DNA from: Dillenia suffruticosa
Lineage: Eukaryota; Streptophyta; Magnoliopsida; Dilleniales; Dilleniaceae
Direction: 5' to 3'
Assembly (NCBI GenBank): GCA_033439265.1
Contig: JAVTVX010000005.1
Span: 5,900,001 to 5,964,000, forward strand
DNA length: 64,000 nt
In this document: positions 12,920-24,824 of the stretch, piece after piece
Position numbering within the stretch: position 1 is the first letter of the stretch
Layout: each line of letters opens with the position of its first letter
Position numbers and translations under genes: made by a program
Notes under the pieces: generated by a model
What the model saw: the letters and a program-made list of their open reading frames with translations, nothing else
What the model was told of the DNA's origin: nothing
The model's database searches: none

Positions 12920-13400
12920 TGGAGATACTTATTATATTCCTTATATCCTCCCAACACAGAAATTTTTCCCTCACTTCGAAGAAATCGCCCAATCAAGGTA
13001 CACGGAACCCAACAAATTGGTCGAGGTTTGATCATATATTTTCTTCAAAAAGAAAAACAAAAAAAAGAAAAAAAGGAAAGGGGGAAAGATTAAGAAAAAA
13101 AATCTTTTATTTCTATATCTAGTACATGAAGGTGTTAACATTCAACAACCATCAAATCCCAAAATTGGCACAAACGCGATTTTAACAAACATATTACTAA
13201 ACAAAAACATCGACTCCAATCAGCAACAAATTCTCGGATAAAATTGCAAACAAACAGAAAACCTTCGAGAACAACGGAAGATAGCCTCTCAGTTGCGAAA
13301 CATAGAAAAGAGAAATAGATAGAGAAAACCGAAACACTAAAACCTGAAGCTCACCGGGAAAGTGTATTGACGGAGAGAGGAGAGGATTTTGTGGCGTGGT
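12920..13400 (-). other. Probable 5' leader and upstream region of the ATI3-like pseudogene
   Basis: This stretch lies directly upstream of the ATG at 12919 on the minus strand. It is A-rich and carries no convincing frame. The pyrimidine-rich minus-strand sequence at about 13310-13390 could mark the transcription start. This is inferred only from position. Confidence 0.3.
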
Positions 13401-16400
13401 GGGGTTAAGGAAAAGGGGCGGTGGTATGTTCTGTGTATGGTGGGTTTAGGGAAAGTGGTCTTCGATTTTGTGTAGGAAAGGGTTTTCGGTTTTTGTGCCT
13501 TAAGGAAAAAGAAAAGGCGCGAGGTAGATTGGATCGTCTACGGTGAATTTCCTACAATGAGGAGGCCTAATGGCTCACGGCAATTCACATTTAAAACCCA
13601 TGGGGGACCCCACATATCGTCCTCTACTAGGGGTGCTGAAAGGGAGAATCGCCCTTATTCAATGCCCTCCCGAATCGCAATTTTCGACCTTTTTTCCCTT
13701 TATTTTTTTGGAACTCTCAATTTGATAAGTTCATGACGTGACAATGGATATAGTTCTAATAATTATGGATTCTTAGGGTCCAAGTTTTGGGTCATGTTTT
13801 ATTTAATGGGTATTTTTATCAAAACGATTGGAGCTTTGACCCGGACGTAAGAAATCAATTCAAGCTCAACATGAGATAAGAATGCTACACTCATAAAGCC
13901 TAACTCAAAGATCATGAATGACTGGAAATTTAACCCAAAAAAAGAACAAAAATTATAGCACCCCATTGTGCTTGCATATAGAAAAATGAAATATGCGGTA
14001 AAATAAAATAAAATAACACATAATTTGATGCGCTTTACTAACTTGATGCTCCCAGGTCGTTTGTTGAAACTAAAATATATAATCAAGACTGTGGATTAGA
14101 TTTTCAGTTCTCTAGATATCCACTTGGCGCAGTTCCCAGGAAAGGACAACTTGGAGAAAAGTCCCCCTCACCCCCTCACCCCCTCACCCCCCCCCCCCCC
14201 CCACCCCCACGAGGCACAAATTTTAGGTCACAATCCAACCCAGCTAGAGGAGTCCCCAACTTTGAGACAGACATGATTACAATGTGGGCGTGCTCAACAA
14301 AAATACAATTTTTGAACGCACATAGTAGAAATTTACAGGGCAAAAGAATGTCTCCGAAGCACAATCCCCCCCCCCCCCAAAAAAAAAATGAAGTCCTGGG
14401 GTCAAGTTATGTGGAAAAAGGGACAAGTATAATTACAGATGAAAGCAGCCTGAGTTGATAAGAGCCTTTCATCCAACTAATCGAGCACTGTAGAACCTCT
14501 CCCAAATTCTATTTTTCCCGGCCCATGACTCCATTCCCATTTCTCCTTTCCTCCGATTATCATTTGAATAAACAAAGTCACACTCCTTTTACAATTCCGT
14601 GTACCCTGGCATCAAACATATATTTAGTCTTAGAATCAACATTGAACCTTTAGTCCTCCATCAAAATCAAATCATTGTTTACTCCCTTGCTTTTCTTCCT
14701 CAACGCACCCTTGGCAAGGCCTTTTATGCTAGGAAGCCAACCCTCCCTTGCTCTACACAGAATGGGATAAACCGAAACACAGTCCTTAGGCCTCATTCAA
14801 AAAGGGTCACATGACTTTCAAATCATCACACAGAAGACAGGAACCTGCTGTTTTGGAGTTCCAAGAACAAGACCTTCCGCCACATACAGGATATGTCTTC
14901 CACATAATGCACCTTCATTACCTATGTACCGACTCTGCATTCATCTCTCCTCACCCCCACTGCTACTGCTTCCCTAGAGGGACCTTTTACGTGTAAAAAA
15001 TAAAACACTTTTTCTCCATTACATCAATCATAAATTTCCTCTTATGTGCAAAACAAACCCAGTTTTTAAATTCCAGAAGATACCTTGGGTGGAACCACTA
15101 ACAGAGAAAATAGCATTAATCCGTCCATGAGATCCAGGTGGAGAAAAACTAATTTCAAGGATATATAGTACTCGAGCTTGGAATGGGGGGAAACAAGAAT
15201 AGTGAATCAAATACAACAAATATTAGATGAACCAGACAAAAACCACATCGACAGGACAAAAAACGCCTTAGTACTAAACAATAGCACGAATAGAGAAAAG
15301 CAATGACATCTGGCAATCAAGATTGTCCCAGGATGGTCTACACAACAAGAACGCATTTCACACTGAAAACATGCTCTGGGTACAATGTAAATCGGCGAAA
15401 CAACTTGCCTAATTGTATAAAGCATGGAAACTTAATTTTTTCCAGGCATTTACCAGCACAGTAACCAAAGCACATCCTTGCGCATCCTATTTAAGGACTG
15501 GCCAAGGCTTTTTAGAACATAAGAAAGTTTTAGATAAGGGATGGGAGAGAGGAAACTGGCTCACAGACCAAAGATATTATCAAGGTTGGGCATTCCTGTT
15601 TTCCTTCTCAGGTACATCCATTTAACGCAACAAAAGACACATTATAATTTACATATAATTTACATAAGAGCAATATTTTGAATAATTTAAGCATGTTAGT
15701 TTGTGCCCCATGTCTGTTTATGCCACATAGTTCCAGAGAACTAAAGCACCTCAAATCAAGCGCACAAAAGGGCAATAAAAGGTAATTTAATTACATGGCA
15801 GCAGATGACCACATCAACCACCCACAAGTGGAATGTCAAAACATTGTCGTAATATATTTGGCATTTAAATCAATAAACAGCCACAAAAGATATCCAGCCA
15901 TATCAACTTCACACAGATTACCTTAAAGAAACAATGGAGGACCAATTTTAAATAGGCTTCACAAGGGATGGTCACAATAGCAAGCACAAAGGGAACACAA
16001 CTTAGTTACAATCAAGTGCAAGAACTCGCCTAACACTACTCTAATACAAGTCAGATTCATCACATATATCATACAATATTATCATAGATACTTCTGTGGT
16101 TTTTTTTTTTCTTTTTTTTTTTTTTCCTTTGTTTTTGGCTAGGCAAGACAGATACTTCCTGCATAGTAACCCCTGGAAATGATCAAATCAATTGTAGGTA
16201 TACAATATTGGCTAGCTTAAGCAAACTACAATAGCTATATTGTTGTTATGCACTATAAAGTGCACTAGCAATAGCTTATAAAACTTGTGACTAGCACATG
16301 GCCAATGCAACATCTGTAAAAGAAAAACCTCCCCATAATTACCAATGCTTGAATTCTAGACATGGTGTAAAAAGAGATGCATTTTATACCAACTAGGCTG

Positions 16401-19400
16401 CAAACCTGGATTACATTGGTTGCTATTAGTCAAGTTTGTAATGTAAAATCATTAAGAGCATATCAGGTGCCCTATTTTTCTCTTTACTAGAAGCTAATTA
16501 TTTGCCAAGTCCGATGTGTGTCTAACTCCAGCATCAACTTTGTGCCTTGAGACATAAAAGTTAAGGAGCCTTGAAGTGAAATATAATAGTGTGCATAGTA
16601 GAAGCTGAGATTTAAGCACCAAATGCCCGTTAAGACAACACACAAGCAAAGAAAAGGTCATCGACAAACCACTAACCAGAAGCAAATGGAAAGCCTATTT
16701 GACACATCATTTCAATGCAATGCATGTAGGTTAAGTGCATGGCTACAATAACAAAAATATGGAACTTATAATGCCTAGTGCATGGAATGTGGCGCTGGGT
16801 TTAATCAATTCAATATTTTCAAGGAAAAAAATGAGGTATGTGGCAAAGATGAAATTGAACTCTCTGGGAAAAAAACATTGCTATTATGTCTGCATTTTAT
16901 TTGTCCTTTATACACTCAGAATACTTGGGTTGATTATCAATCATATAACGACATCTCCAAAGACATCCCAAAGGAAGCAAGTAATTTCCATTAGTTTGTT
17001 AATACACCATTACTCCAACTTCTGGTCTCATCCCCAATTTTGTTGAGGCTGGATTTAGACCGCAGAAAGATATGAATGCTCCATAGGAGAGGTTTACATA
17101 ACCCAAAATGCCATGATGTAGTGCGAAATCAGGTGTCACAGGTAAGGAAACAATTGATCCGTCAAGACTTAAGCAGGGCAGAATGTTGAGGCAGAAATTT
17201 GGTGATGGATGGCAGCGTTTTCAAATTAAGAGGAAGAGGTGGATACAACACAAAAATTTATTGGCATAATCACCACTCTATAGAGAGAAATTCGATGTCC
17301 TTTTGGAAAATACTTACATTTTCTGCTTTTTGTTTTAATTATAGGATAATGGAGGGGTTAAGACGGTAAAAGGAAGGAGTGTCCAAAGGCAACTAAGAGA
17401 AGCCAACATCAGAAAACTAAATGACAGATACAAACATAGGCAGCAAGGATTGATTGAAATGGAAAGGCCATAATTAAAGCTTTTGGAGGAGACTATTATA
17501 CACAGGAAAGAAATTGCACAGCACAGATTGTAACCACCAGAGTGGGACAACAGACGATTAATGGGAACAAAAGATGCAGGCTCAGAACTGCAGAATAGAT
17601 AACTAGAACATTAGTAGTTTATAACATGCACAAGAAAAAGAATCATCTTAGCACACAGCAATATAGGTCCAAAAATACCATCCACAAGGAATAACTAAAT
17701 CCAAGTAAATACATGCTTACCAAACAGCAACATCTCTTACAGTCTACATCTATACTCATTAACTAGTAATAGTCAAAAATCCACATGGCACATAGGCCCC
17801 AATAACAAGTACAAGAGCTAGTCTATAGGTAACAGAAAATGTAAACCATATCTCAAGAAGCTCATCAGAGAACAGCATATATTGTCGGCATTTACGAAAT
17901 CACCAGAACGACAAAAAGCATCCACATAAAGCATCTGCGTCCAACAAGCGGTCAAACACCTGAATCAAACATTTATTCACAACTCAATCCATCATTCCAC
18001 ATCCAACACACAAAAGAAAGCCCATGGAAACTAATTTACAAAATGAATATAAAAGTACAAAGCAAAGATACCATCAACCATACGCTAACCATTATAAGCA
18101 TTTTACCCGAATACAAACTGAATCCGACAAAAGGGACACAGCTGAAAGTGGATTTCCCCCCTTTTTCCGCTGAAAGATGATCTTTTCCCTTTATGGTTTA
18201 CTACCAACGTAGAGCCCAGAAATCTCACCATCTTTTGAAATCAAATTGCACCACCAAATAAATAAAACAAATCAACAAAATAATCAAACCAAGTTAACTA
18301 ATTATTACATTCCATTTACATGTAGCATTTCTGCAAGGCCGAAAGGTATGGAAGTTTTCATAGTTGACGTGTGTGGCGACGAGCATTGAACACTAGTGGA
18401 AAATGTAAAACAATAAAATCTTGCTCCAAATTCCAACAAATGTTTGTTTTGTCACATCAAATATAAGCCTCCATAACCAAGGCCACAATAGCATTTCCGC
18501 ATCAAGTATTCTTCCAAAGGTCTTTAGAGTATACACACACGTGCGCATATGTTTTATGTAGCAACAACAACCAAATAATTCAAAATGTAAGAATTTATTT
18601 GCAAATAGCAAGTGAGGAGAATATAGGAGACGAGTTGTTTGTAGCTACTCATTCAGGTGTCATGTTATTTGAGATTATCATGATGGGGCAGCACAATGGA
18701 TGCATTTCCTCCCAGTAAATCAATGACCTGGTGGGGTTCATAGCCATACAGCACACTTAAATCATTTCTCCAGTAAATCAATGTATTAATCACTGACTAT
18801 TACTATTTGAATTTCACAAACAAATCAATGTTACCATTTTCCAATTTCAATCTTAAGTTGCAGGTTTTTTTCATGATCATAAAAAATGATAATGTAAATT
18901 TGGTTATAGTATCAATTAGCATAGTCACATCTTATGTTTCTACGAGTACCAAGTCCACAATAGCTGACAACCAAAAACAAATTTGTCATGACATTCCAGG
19001 GGCACACGAAAGGACTTCCAAGATAATAGAACACAACCACAAAGATATTACAACTTAAGAAGCACAGCCAAGCCCTAAATGCCACTAACAATCAATTGGT
19101 GGCAAATATAAGAACGATCAAAATACATCGAACTAGAATCGTCAAGCTCGTGCAAACTTGATGTCAGAATGGAAAAGTCATATCAAACAGCTTGAGAAAA
19201 TCCATGTATCAATTCCATCACGAAATTAACATTTTTTAACCAAATACCTCCACAACACGTGACATAGAGAACCAAATCAACAATGCCATTAATGCATGCA
19301 GCATATGACCATGAACCAAATCAACAATCACAACCCTGTCATACCATACATAACAAAATTGTCAACAAAATGAGACGAGGCAAGCAGGAACACATGATAA

Positions 19401-20880
19401 TCAAGTCGAGAAAAAAAAAATACTAAGTCAATCTACTCTAAGGACTGAATGATATTCCGGGCCTAATCATGAAGAACTACAGTGAGTTTTATTCATTTTC
19501 TTTTATTTTCTATTGGTAGAGCTAAACTCAAGATAAGGATCACTAGAAAACTGTTCAAGGCTGTTAGCAATACGAACTTCAAAAGTATTTTCATTTAGTT
19601 GGATATCTTTTGATTTAAGAACTCAACTCAATTAGAATATCATTAAGCTAAACAAGGGCCATTTGTGCCCCTAAGATTATACAACCACGCTCACCAAATC
19701 ATCTTAATATGACCTAATTAAATCTACTACCAGATCATTTCTGAAACAAGGATGCTTAATTAGGTGGCATGGAATAGTACTTGTTAACCAAATTTATGAA
19801 ATCCCGCTACTAAATATTCATATCATGCTGAACACCCTATGCCAAGTTAACAATAAACATAGAAAAAAAGCCAGCAACACCAAATGTGTTAATATTCGTG
19901 TAAAATTTGTGTGCACGTGTAAAGAATCATTGCAAGTAGTTATATCATTGAAAAATCACTATGGACAACAGAAAGTGCAGAAGAAAAGACAGACATAACA
20001 CATCTTTAAACACCAATCCATGAGTTTATATGAAATACATGCCCAAAAAAATGTTAAAGCCTAAAAGGCCTTTCATTAAAACAAAAAGGAATCAAGAGAG
20101 CCCGAAGCATAATAAAATCTAAACAAAATAGTAAAAAAGTGCAAAGTGAATATTTGAAATCAACAAATAAAAATTATTGATCATAGACCTGAGAAATCAG
20201 ACTTTCACTCCAAAATGTCTCACTAGTAGTCAGAGAACATTCTTTTTCCAGCCCACAAGAACACTTCAAAAAAAAATTTGATAACCAGGCCTCAATGTCT
20301 AATTACCAAGAAAATCATTCTTGTCTAATGCATCAACATCACAGGCGCAAAAAAAACACAGATGAAGTTATGAGGTCAATGAACCCTGGAAAATGTATCA
20401 TGAAAACTTTTAATAAGCCATGTATCAATCATTCAATTTTTAAGCATTGCCTATAGTGATGGAAACAAAGAAGAATTCAGTCCTTCATAGCCCCCAATTC
20501 ACAGCTAAAGCAAGTCAAAATCAATTCAAGTTACAGAGTTAGAGATGAGGATAGCCAAAACAGATGGACAAGCAAAACAAACGGGGACACAATAAGGCAA
20601 TCTTGACCAAGGAAAAAGAACAATGCCTCCTTCTAATGCAGATTGTCAGCGCAGCAAAACAACAAATCGTGTTGAGTCCCTCCCCCCCCCCCCCAAAAAA
20701 AAAAAAACAACCAAGAGCCAATGAACACAGAGAAACACAATCATAATAGATCTCATCAAACGACAATAACAAAATTAAAAGATAAAACCTAAATGCAAGT
20801 ACCAAAGATCGGATGACACTACATACAAGTTACAGAACAAGAAACAGTCATAAAACCACAAAACAAATAGAAATATTACC
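13401..20880 (-). other. Long gene-poor stretch; part is probably 3' UTR and introns of the UBA2C-like gene
   Basis: No frame longer than about 100 codons, and none with a recognisable domain. The UBA2C-like reading frame ends at 20881 with TGA followed by G|GTAATA, a good donor, so the transcript probably continues across an intron into non-coding 3' exons somewhere in this stretch. Plant UBA2 genes are known for 3' UTR introns with alternative splicing. Low-complexity tracts: CCCCCTCA units and C14 at about 14162-14205, C-then-A runs at about 14364-14388 and 20680-20706. How far the transcript reaches cannot be told from sequence. Confidence 0.45.
14162..14205. repeat. CCCCCTCA tandem repeat running into a poly-C tract
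   Basis: Three CCCCCTCA units followed by about 15 C and CACCCCCAC. A second C10-A9 tract lies about 160 bp downstream. Confidence 0.85.
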
Positions 20881-22179
20881 TCAGTAATATGGAGGCATGT
20901 TCTGGTACATCCCACCGGGGGGAACTCTCGGTGCAGGCGAGTTCCCAGCCCCCTGGTGTTGCTGACCCGGATAACCACCAGCTGACAATCCATAATGTCC
21001 ACCATCGGGAAATCCTCCGGAGGGCAATCCTATCGATCCTGGCCTATACAAGGAAGACCCGCTTCCTGCATTGCCCAACCCACTTCCTGGTCCACCCAAT
21101 CCACCACCAGCTCCACTCAGCCCACCATAACCAGCCCCACCAGGCCCTCCATACTGTGAACCGCCATAAGTGCCAAGACCAGAACCATATCCTCCGGTAG
21201 CACCCAAAGAAGATGGTGCCTGATTCCCAACGGAGGATAAAGTTGAGCTCAAATGATGCCCCATATGACCCAATGGAGGCTGCACGCCTGGCCCACCAAA
21301 GCCGCCATACCCAGAAAGCCCACCAGGCCCGCCCGGCCCACCATATCCTGAGCCCGGAATGGGATTGGGCGGCGGCATCCCAATGCTATCGCCCCCAGGC
21401 ACATCTCCACCGGGCGGCCCGCCGGGCTTCCCCTTCTTCCCTTCAATCGCCAATTTACAAACCAACTGATGCCCATCAATATTCTTCACCGGATCAACCA
21501 AAGAGCCCTTCGCAGCCTCCACACTCTTATACACAAACAAAGCAAATCCTCTTGATTTCCCTGTCTGCTTATCAAACCCTAAAGGCCCTTCCTCAATTTC
21601 CCCATAGGCCGCAAAATGATTCAACAACCTATCCGCCGGCATCTCGTGCGGCACATTCGCCACATAAATCTTCCTCAAACTAACATCCACAGCATTCGCC
21701 GAATTTCCAGAACCCGAAATTCCGGCGGAGGCCAACTGAGTAACAGTCATTCGGCCATCAATTTTCTTACTCGGCTCCTTCAAGGCCAACAAAGCCCCAT
21801 CAACATGCTTAAAAGTGATGAATCCGTAACCCTTCGATTTTCCGGTGGCTTTGTCGAGAATCACGACGGCTTCTTCAAGTTCACCGTAAGTCGAAAACAA
21901 CTGTCGGAGACCATCAGTGGTAGTGTCCCAACCGAGGCCGCGAATGAAGAGCTTTCGCTGGGAAGGGTCTCGATCGGCGATTGATCGGACGGCGTTGAGG
22001 ACATCGAGATTGTGAATTGCGGCGTTTTGGATGATGGTGAGGAGTTGGTCATGGGTGAAGTGTTCGACGATTTTACGAACGTCTTCAGGAGTTAGGGCTT
22101 GGGATGAAGAGTCTGTTGTTTCAGTAGGGAGGAGTGTGGAACCGTTCTCCTCGATCTTTCTCTTCTTCGTTGGGTCCAT
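20881..22179 (-). CDS. UBA2C: UBP1-associated protein 2C-like, two-RRM RNA-binding protein
   Basis: Intact single-exon frame of 432 residues with ATG at 22179 and TGA at 20881. Start [13 protein letters not shown] matches the basic start of UBA2 proteins. RRM1 spans about residues 75-150 with RNP2 LFIRGL and RNP1 [11 protein letters not shown]2 spans about 169-246 with RNP2 IYVANV and RNP1 RGFALFVY. Residues 250-432 are Gly/Pro/Tyr-rich and end in [15 protein letters not shown], the tail typical of the 2C branch. Known family members are nuclear hnRNP-like proteins that bind U-rich 3' UTRs, interact with UBP1, and act in mRNA stability, ABA and wounding responses and senescence. The stop codon is followed one base later by a donor (G|GTAATA), suggesting a 3' UTR intron. 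A (GA)n tract lies about 80 bp upstream of the ATG. Every key RNP residue seems present, so I judge it functional. Confidence 0.95.
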   Translation of the reverse strand: MDPTKKRKIEENGSTLLPTETTDSSSQALTPEDVRKIVEHFTHDQLLTIIQNAAIHNLDVLNAVRSIADRDPSQRKLFIRGLGWDTTTDGLRQLFSTYGELEEAVVILDKATGKSKGYGFITFKHVDGALLALKEPSKKIDGRMTVTQLASAGISGSGNSANAVDVSLRKIYVANVPHEMPADRLLNHFAAYGEIEEGPLGFDKQTGKSRGFALFVYKSVEAAKGSLVDPVKNIDGHQLVCKLAIEGKKGKPGGPPGGDVPGGDSIGMPPPNPIPGSGYGGPGGPGGLSGYGGFGGPGVQPPLGHMGHHLSSTLSSVGNQAPSSLGATGGYGSGLGTYGGSQYGGPGGAGYGGLSGAGGGLGGPGSGLGNAGSGSSLYRPGSIGLPSGGFPDGGHYGLSAGGYPGQQHQGAGNSPAPRVPPGGMYQNMPPYY

Positions 22180-22252
22180 TAATGGAGAGAGAGAGAAGTC
22201 GGCAACAAGGGTTCAGAGAGAGAAAGCAGAGAAATCTTGAATAACCTTACCC

Positions 22253-22256
<4 letters not shown>

Positions 22257-22293
<37 letters not shown>
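22257..22293. repeat. (GA)n tract in 5' UTR/promoter of the UBA2C-like gene
   Basis: About 18 GA dinucleotides; on the transcribed (minus) strand this is a CT-rich pyrimidine patch some 80-115 bp upstream of the ATG, a common core-promoter/leader feature in plants. A role in expression is inferred. Confidence 0.75.
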
Positions 22294-22299
<6 letters not shown>

Positions 22300-23385
22300 A
22301 ATGGGCGCTCGAGAGGGAGGAGAGGAGGTGGTTTTATTTGTGTAGAGTAAAGGAAGGAATCTGATCCTTGCTTTTAAAACCCGGTGCGACCGTGAGATAT
22401 TTTGCGGTGCTTTTTTATTTTTATTTTTTTGTTCAAGTACATATCCTTTTTTATGGTTCAAATATATTTCCTTTTTTATATTTTCTAGTAATTTTTAGTG
22501 ATCGATTTGCAGGCATTAAGGTTAATCGATTGTGGTCAAACTTCTGGATCCCAAAGAGGGTGAACCAAGGAAATATGAGGAGAAAATTAATGGAAATATT
22601 TTCTTTCCGAGAGAATTCTCATTTCAAGTGTAAAAGAGAATAAATAGTAAATGCAGTGAAATAATTAACTTTTTGGTCTACTTGTAAACTCTCGGATGGG
22701 ATGGTATTTGATTAATAGATATAAAAATCAGGAATAAATTTAAAATTCATATAAATTATTTGGATTAAGAGAATGAAAATTAAGATATAGGTATGAAACT
22801 TCTAATTTATGAATTTTGTGAAATTTAAGTAAAATGATGGGTTTTGATTGAATTTCATAGATCAATAAAATATTAATTTTAAAATATTTAAAAAATAAAA
22901 TAAAATATTAATTTTAAAAATATTTTAATTTTAGTTTTAATTTTAAAAAATTAAATTAAATTAAAGAAAATAAAATAGATAATAATTATAGTTTTGATTT
23001 TACAAAATAAAATAAAATTTTAAGAATATTAATTTTAAAATATTTTTTATCAAAAGTAAAATTGACAATTATATTATTTTCATTTTAAAAAATAAATAAA
23101 TCAAATATCAATATTGGTATTTAAATCCATTTCAAAATTTGAACCAAATAAAGGGTATCGAATTTTGATTTTGATCCCGATTTCTAAAATCTTTTATCCT
23201 GACTCCGATTCCGATTCCGATTCCGATTCTCGAGTATATTAAAAAAAAACACCTCCTTAAATCGATAAAACAGTAATCTATAGTTACACAAATGGAGCAA
23301 GTAGATGCGCTTGCATCGAAAATTATCATATACCGGTATGAGAACTATAACCAAACAATTGCAAACATTTATGCTTAATTGATAA
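22294..23385. other. Upstream region of UBA2C-like gene, then AT-rich spacer
   Basis: The first ~200 bp is the likely promoter of the UBA2C-like gene. From about 22850 to 23120 the DNA is nearly all A+T. A hexamer array (TTCCGA)n lies at about 23202-23229. Nothing coding was recognised. Confidence 0.5.
23202..23229. repeat. (TTCCGA)n short tandem array
   Basis: Four to five copies of a TTCCGA-type hexamer, the last ones slightly changed. Confidence 0.8.
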
Positions 23386-23744
23386 TGAATGAATTCTTTA
23401 ATACAATTACAACGAAATAAATATTTAATGTCCCAAAATTTAGAATTGGATCACTAACCTTTTCGATATATGGATTCGAAAAATGTCACGAATGGATCAA
23501 TCTCTTTTTGTTCACAATCCAAGAGTCTTTGATTAAAATGAATATGGTGTAGATTTCTTCCTTTTTTTTGTTGTATTTTTTTTCTATCTTTAATGTACAT
23601 TTTGTTTGGTTAAGAGAGTTATGAGTTGGTTTTTCTTTTGAAAAACCACTCCCTCCCTTCTCTCCTTTGAATTTCAAAATATGTAAGGGAATGGGTTTGG
23701 GTCAAACCCACATGGACGACCCGACCCATCACCCATAACTTACA
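23386..23744 (-). repeat. 3' LTR of copia element 1
   Basis: Begins TGAATGAATTC and ends TAACTTACA on the plus strand. Direct repeat of 29575-29935; flanked outside by GATAA. Confidence 0.92.
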
Positions 23745-24824
23745 TCTCCAACTCGTACATGAGGGTTAAGACTTACATTTTGCTCAATCACTTCCATATA
23801 CCATCAATTTCATACAAACAAATGAATGGTGTAACCAACGAGTATATCGAGAGCTCGTAGCTATATGCCGGTTAAGGATATGTAGCAGCTCAAGATATAA
23901 TACAATGAGAACATCTAGTCTCCCTATACCCAAAACCTCTTTTGTTATACACAGAGTCACCGTACCTCTTATTCATCTATTAATAAATAAGAGCATATTT
24001 GACTCATCTCAACTATGCATTCACAATTATGTTTCAGAATATCAAGTTAAAAATATAACTGATCAATTTGTAAATACAAAAATTACGTGCAAACTTTAAG
24101 ACAGTTTTCCTTTCATACTACTATCTTTCCAATTTTATTTTAACTGCTTTCCTTGTCATGCACCGCAAAACCGAATTAATCATGATCTATTGATTACATG
24201 CTAAAGTAGCAACACTAAAATAAAGTTTCAAGAAACAGGCGAAAGTCTTAAGGGTATTGAATGAGGTTAATTACAAACCTCTGGGTCTCACACAATGAGA
24301 TAGAGAGATTCATTAACTCATTACCCATAGGGTCACTAAAAGCACACGTGGTATGAACACGTGCTACGATACATTTTCTATTTATTTAGAAACATATGTC
24401 TATTTCAAAATTATAATATATCGTACACGTCTTAATCCAAATATATCACGACACTGACTTGATTCTCTCTTCTCATAAATCCTCCAAAAAAATCACAATT
24501 TCAAGAGAAAACCACACCTGACTTTTAGACAAGTGTAATAGATTGTGGGAAATCCATTTCGATTATTAAATAAATAAATATCAAGGATAATCTCATCTTA
24601 ATTCTATTTTAAAACGGCTAATTTATGTTAATTATCCAAAATTAATATTATCGCATCTCTATATATCACACAGGTATTAGAGACAATTACTCGTGTGTGT
24701 GAGCCAATCTTCCAAACTTATCTGACATACTTTTTAATTAAGACATAAGAACTCACAAAGGCAAACAAATTCAAACGTCATATAATAATGAGTATTACAT
24801 CACGTTCATTGCATACACATACAA

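Noticed and set aside
14162-14205. Short regular units considered as a CRISPR-like array
   Set aside because: Simple-sequence CCCCCTCA units without spacers, in a plant nuclear context.
21213-21984. Long plus-strand frames opposite the UBA2C-like gene
   Set aside because: Antisense shadows of the Gly-rich coding sequence; no plant protein features.
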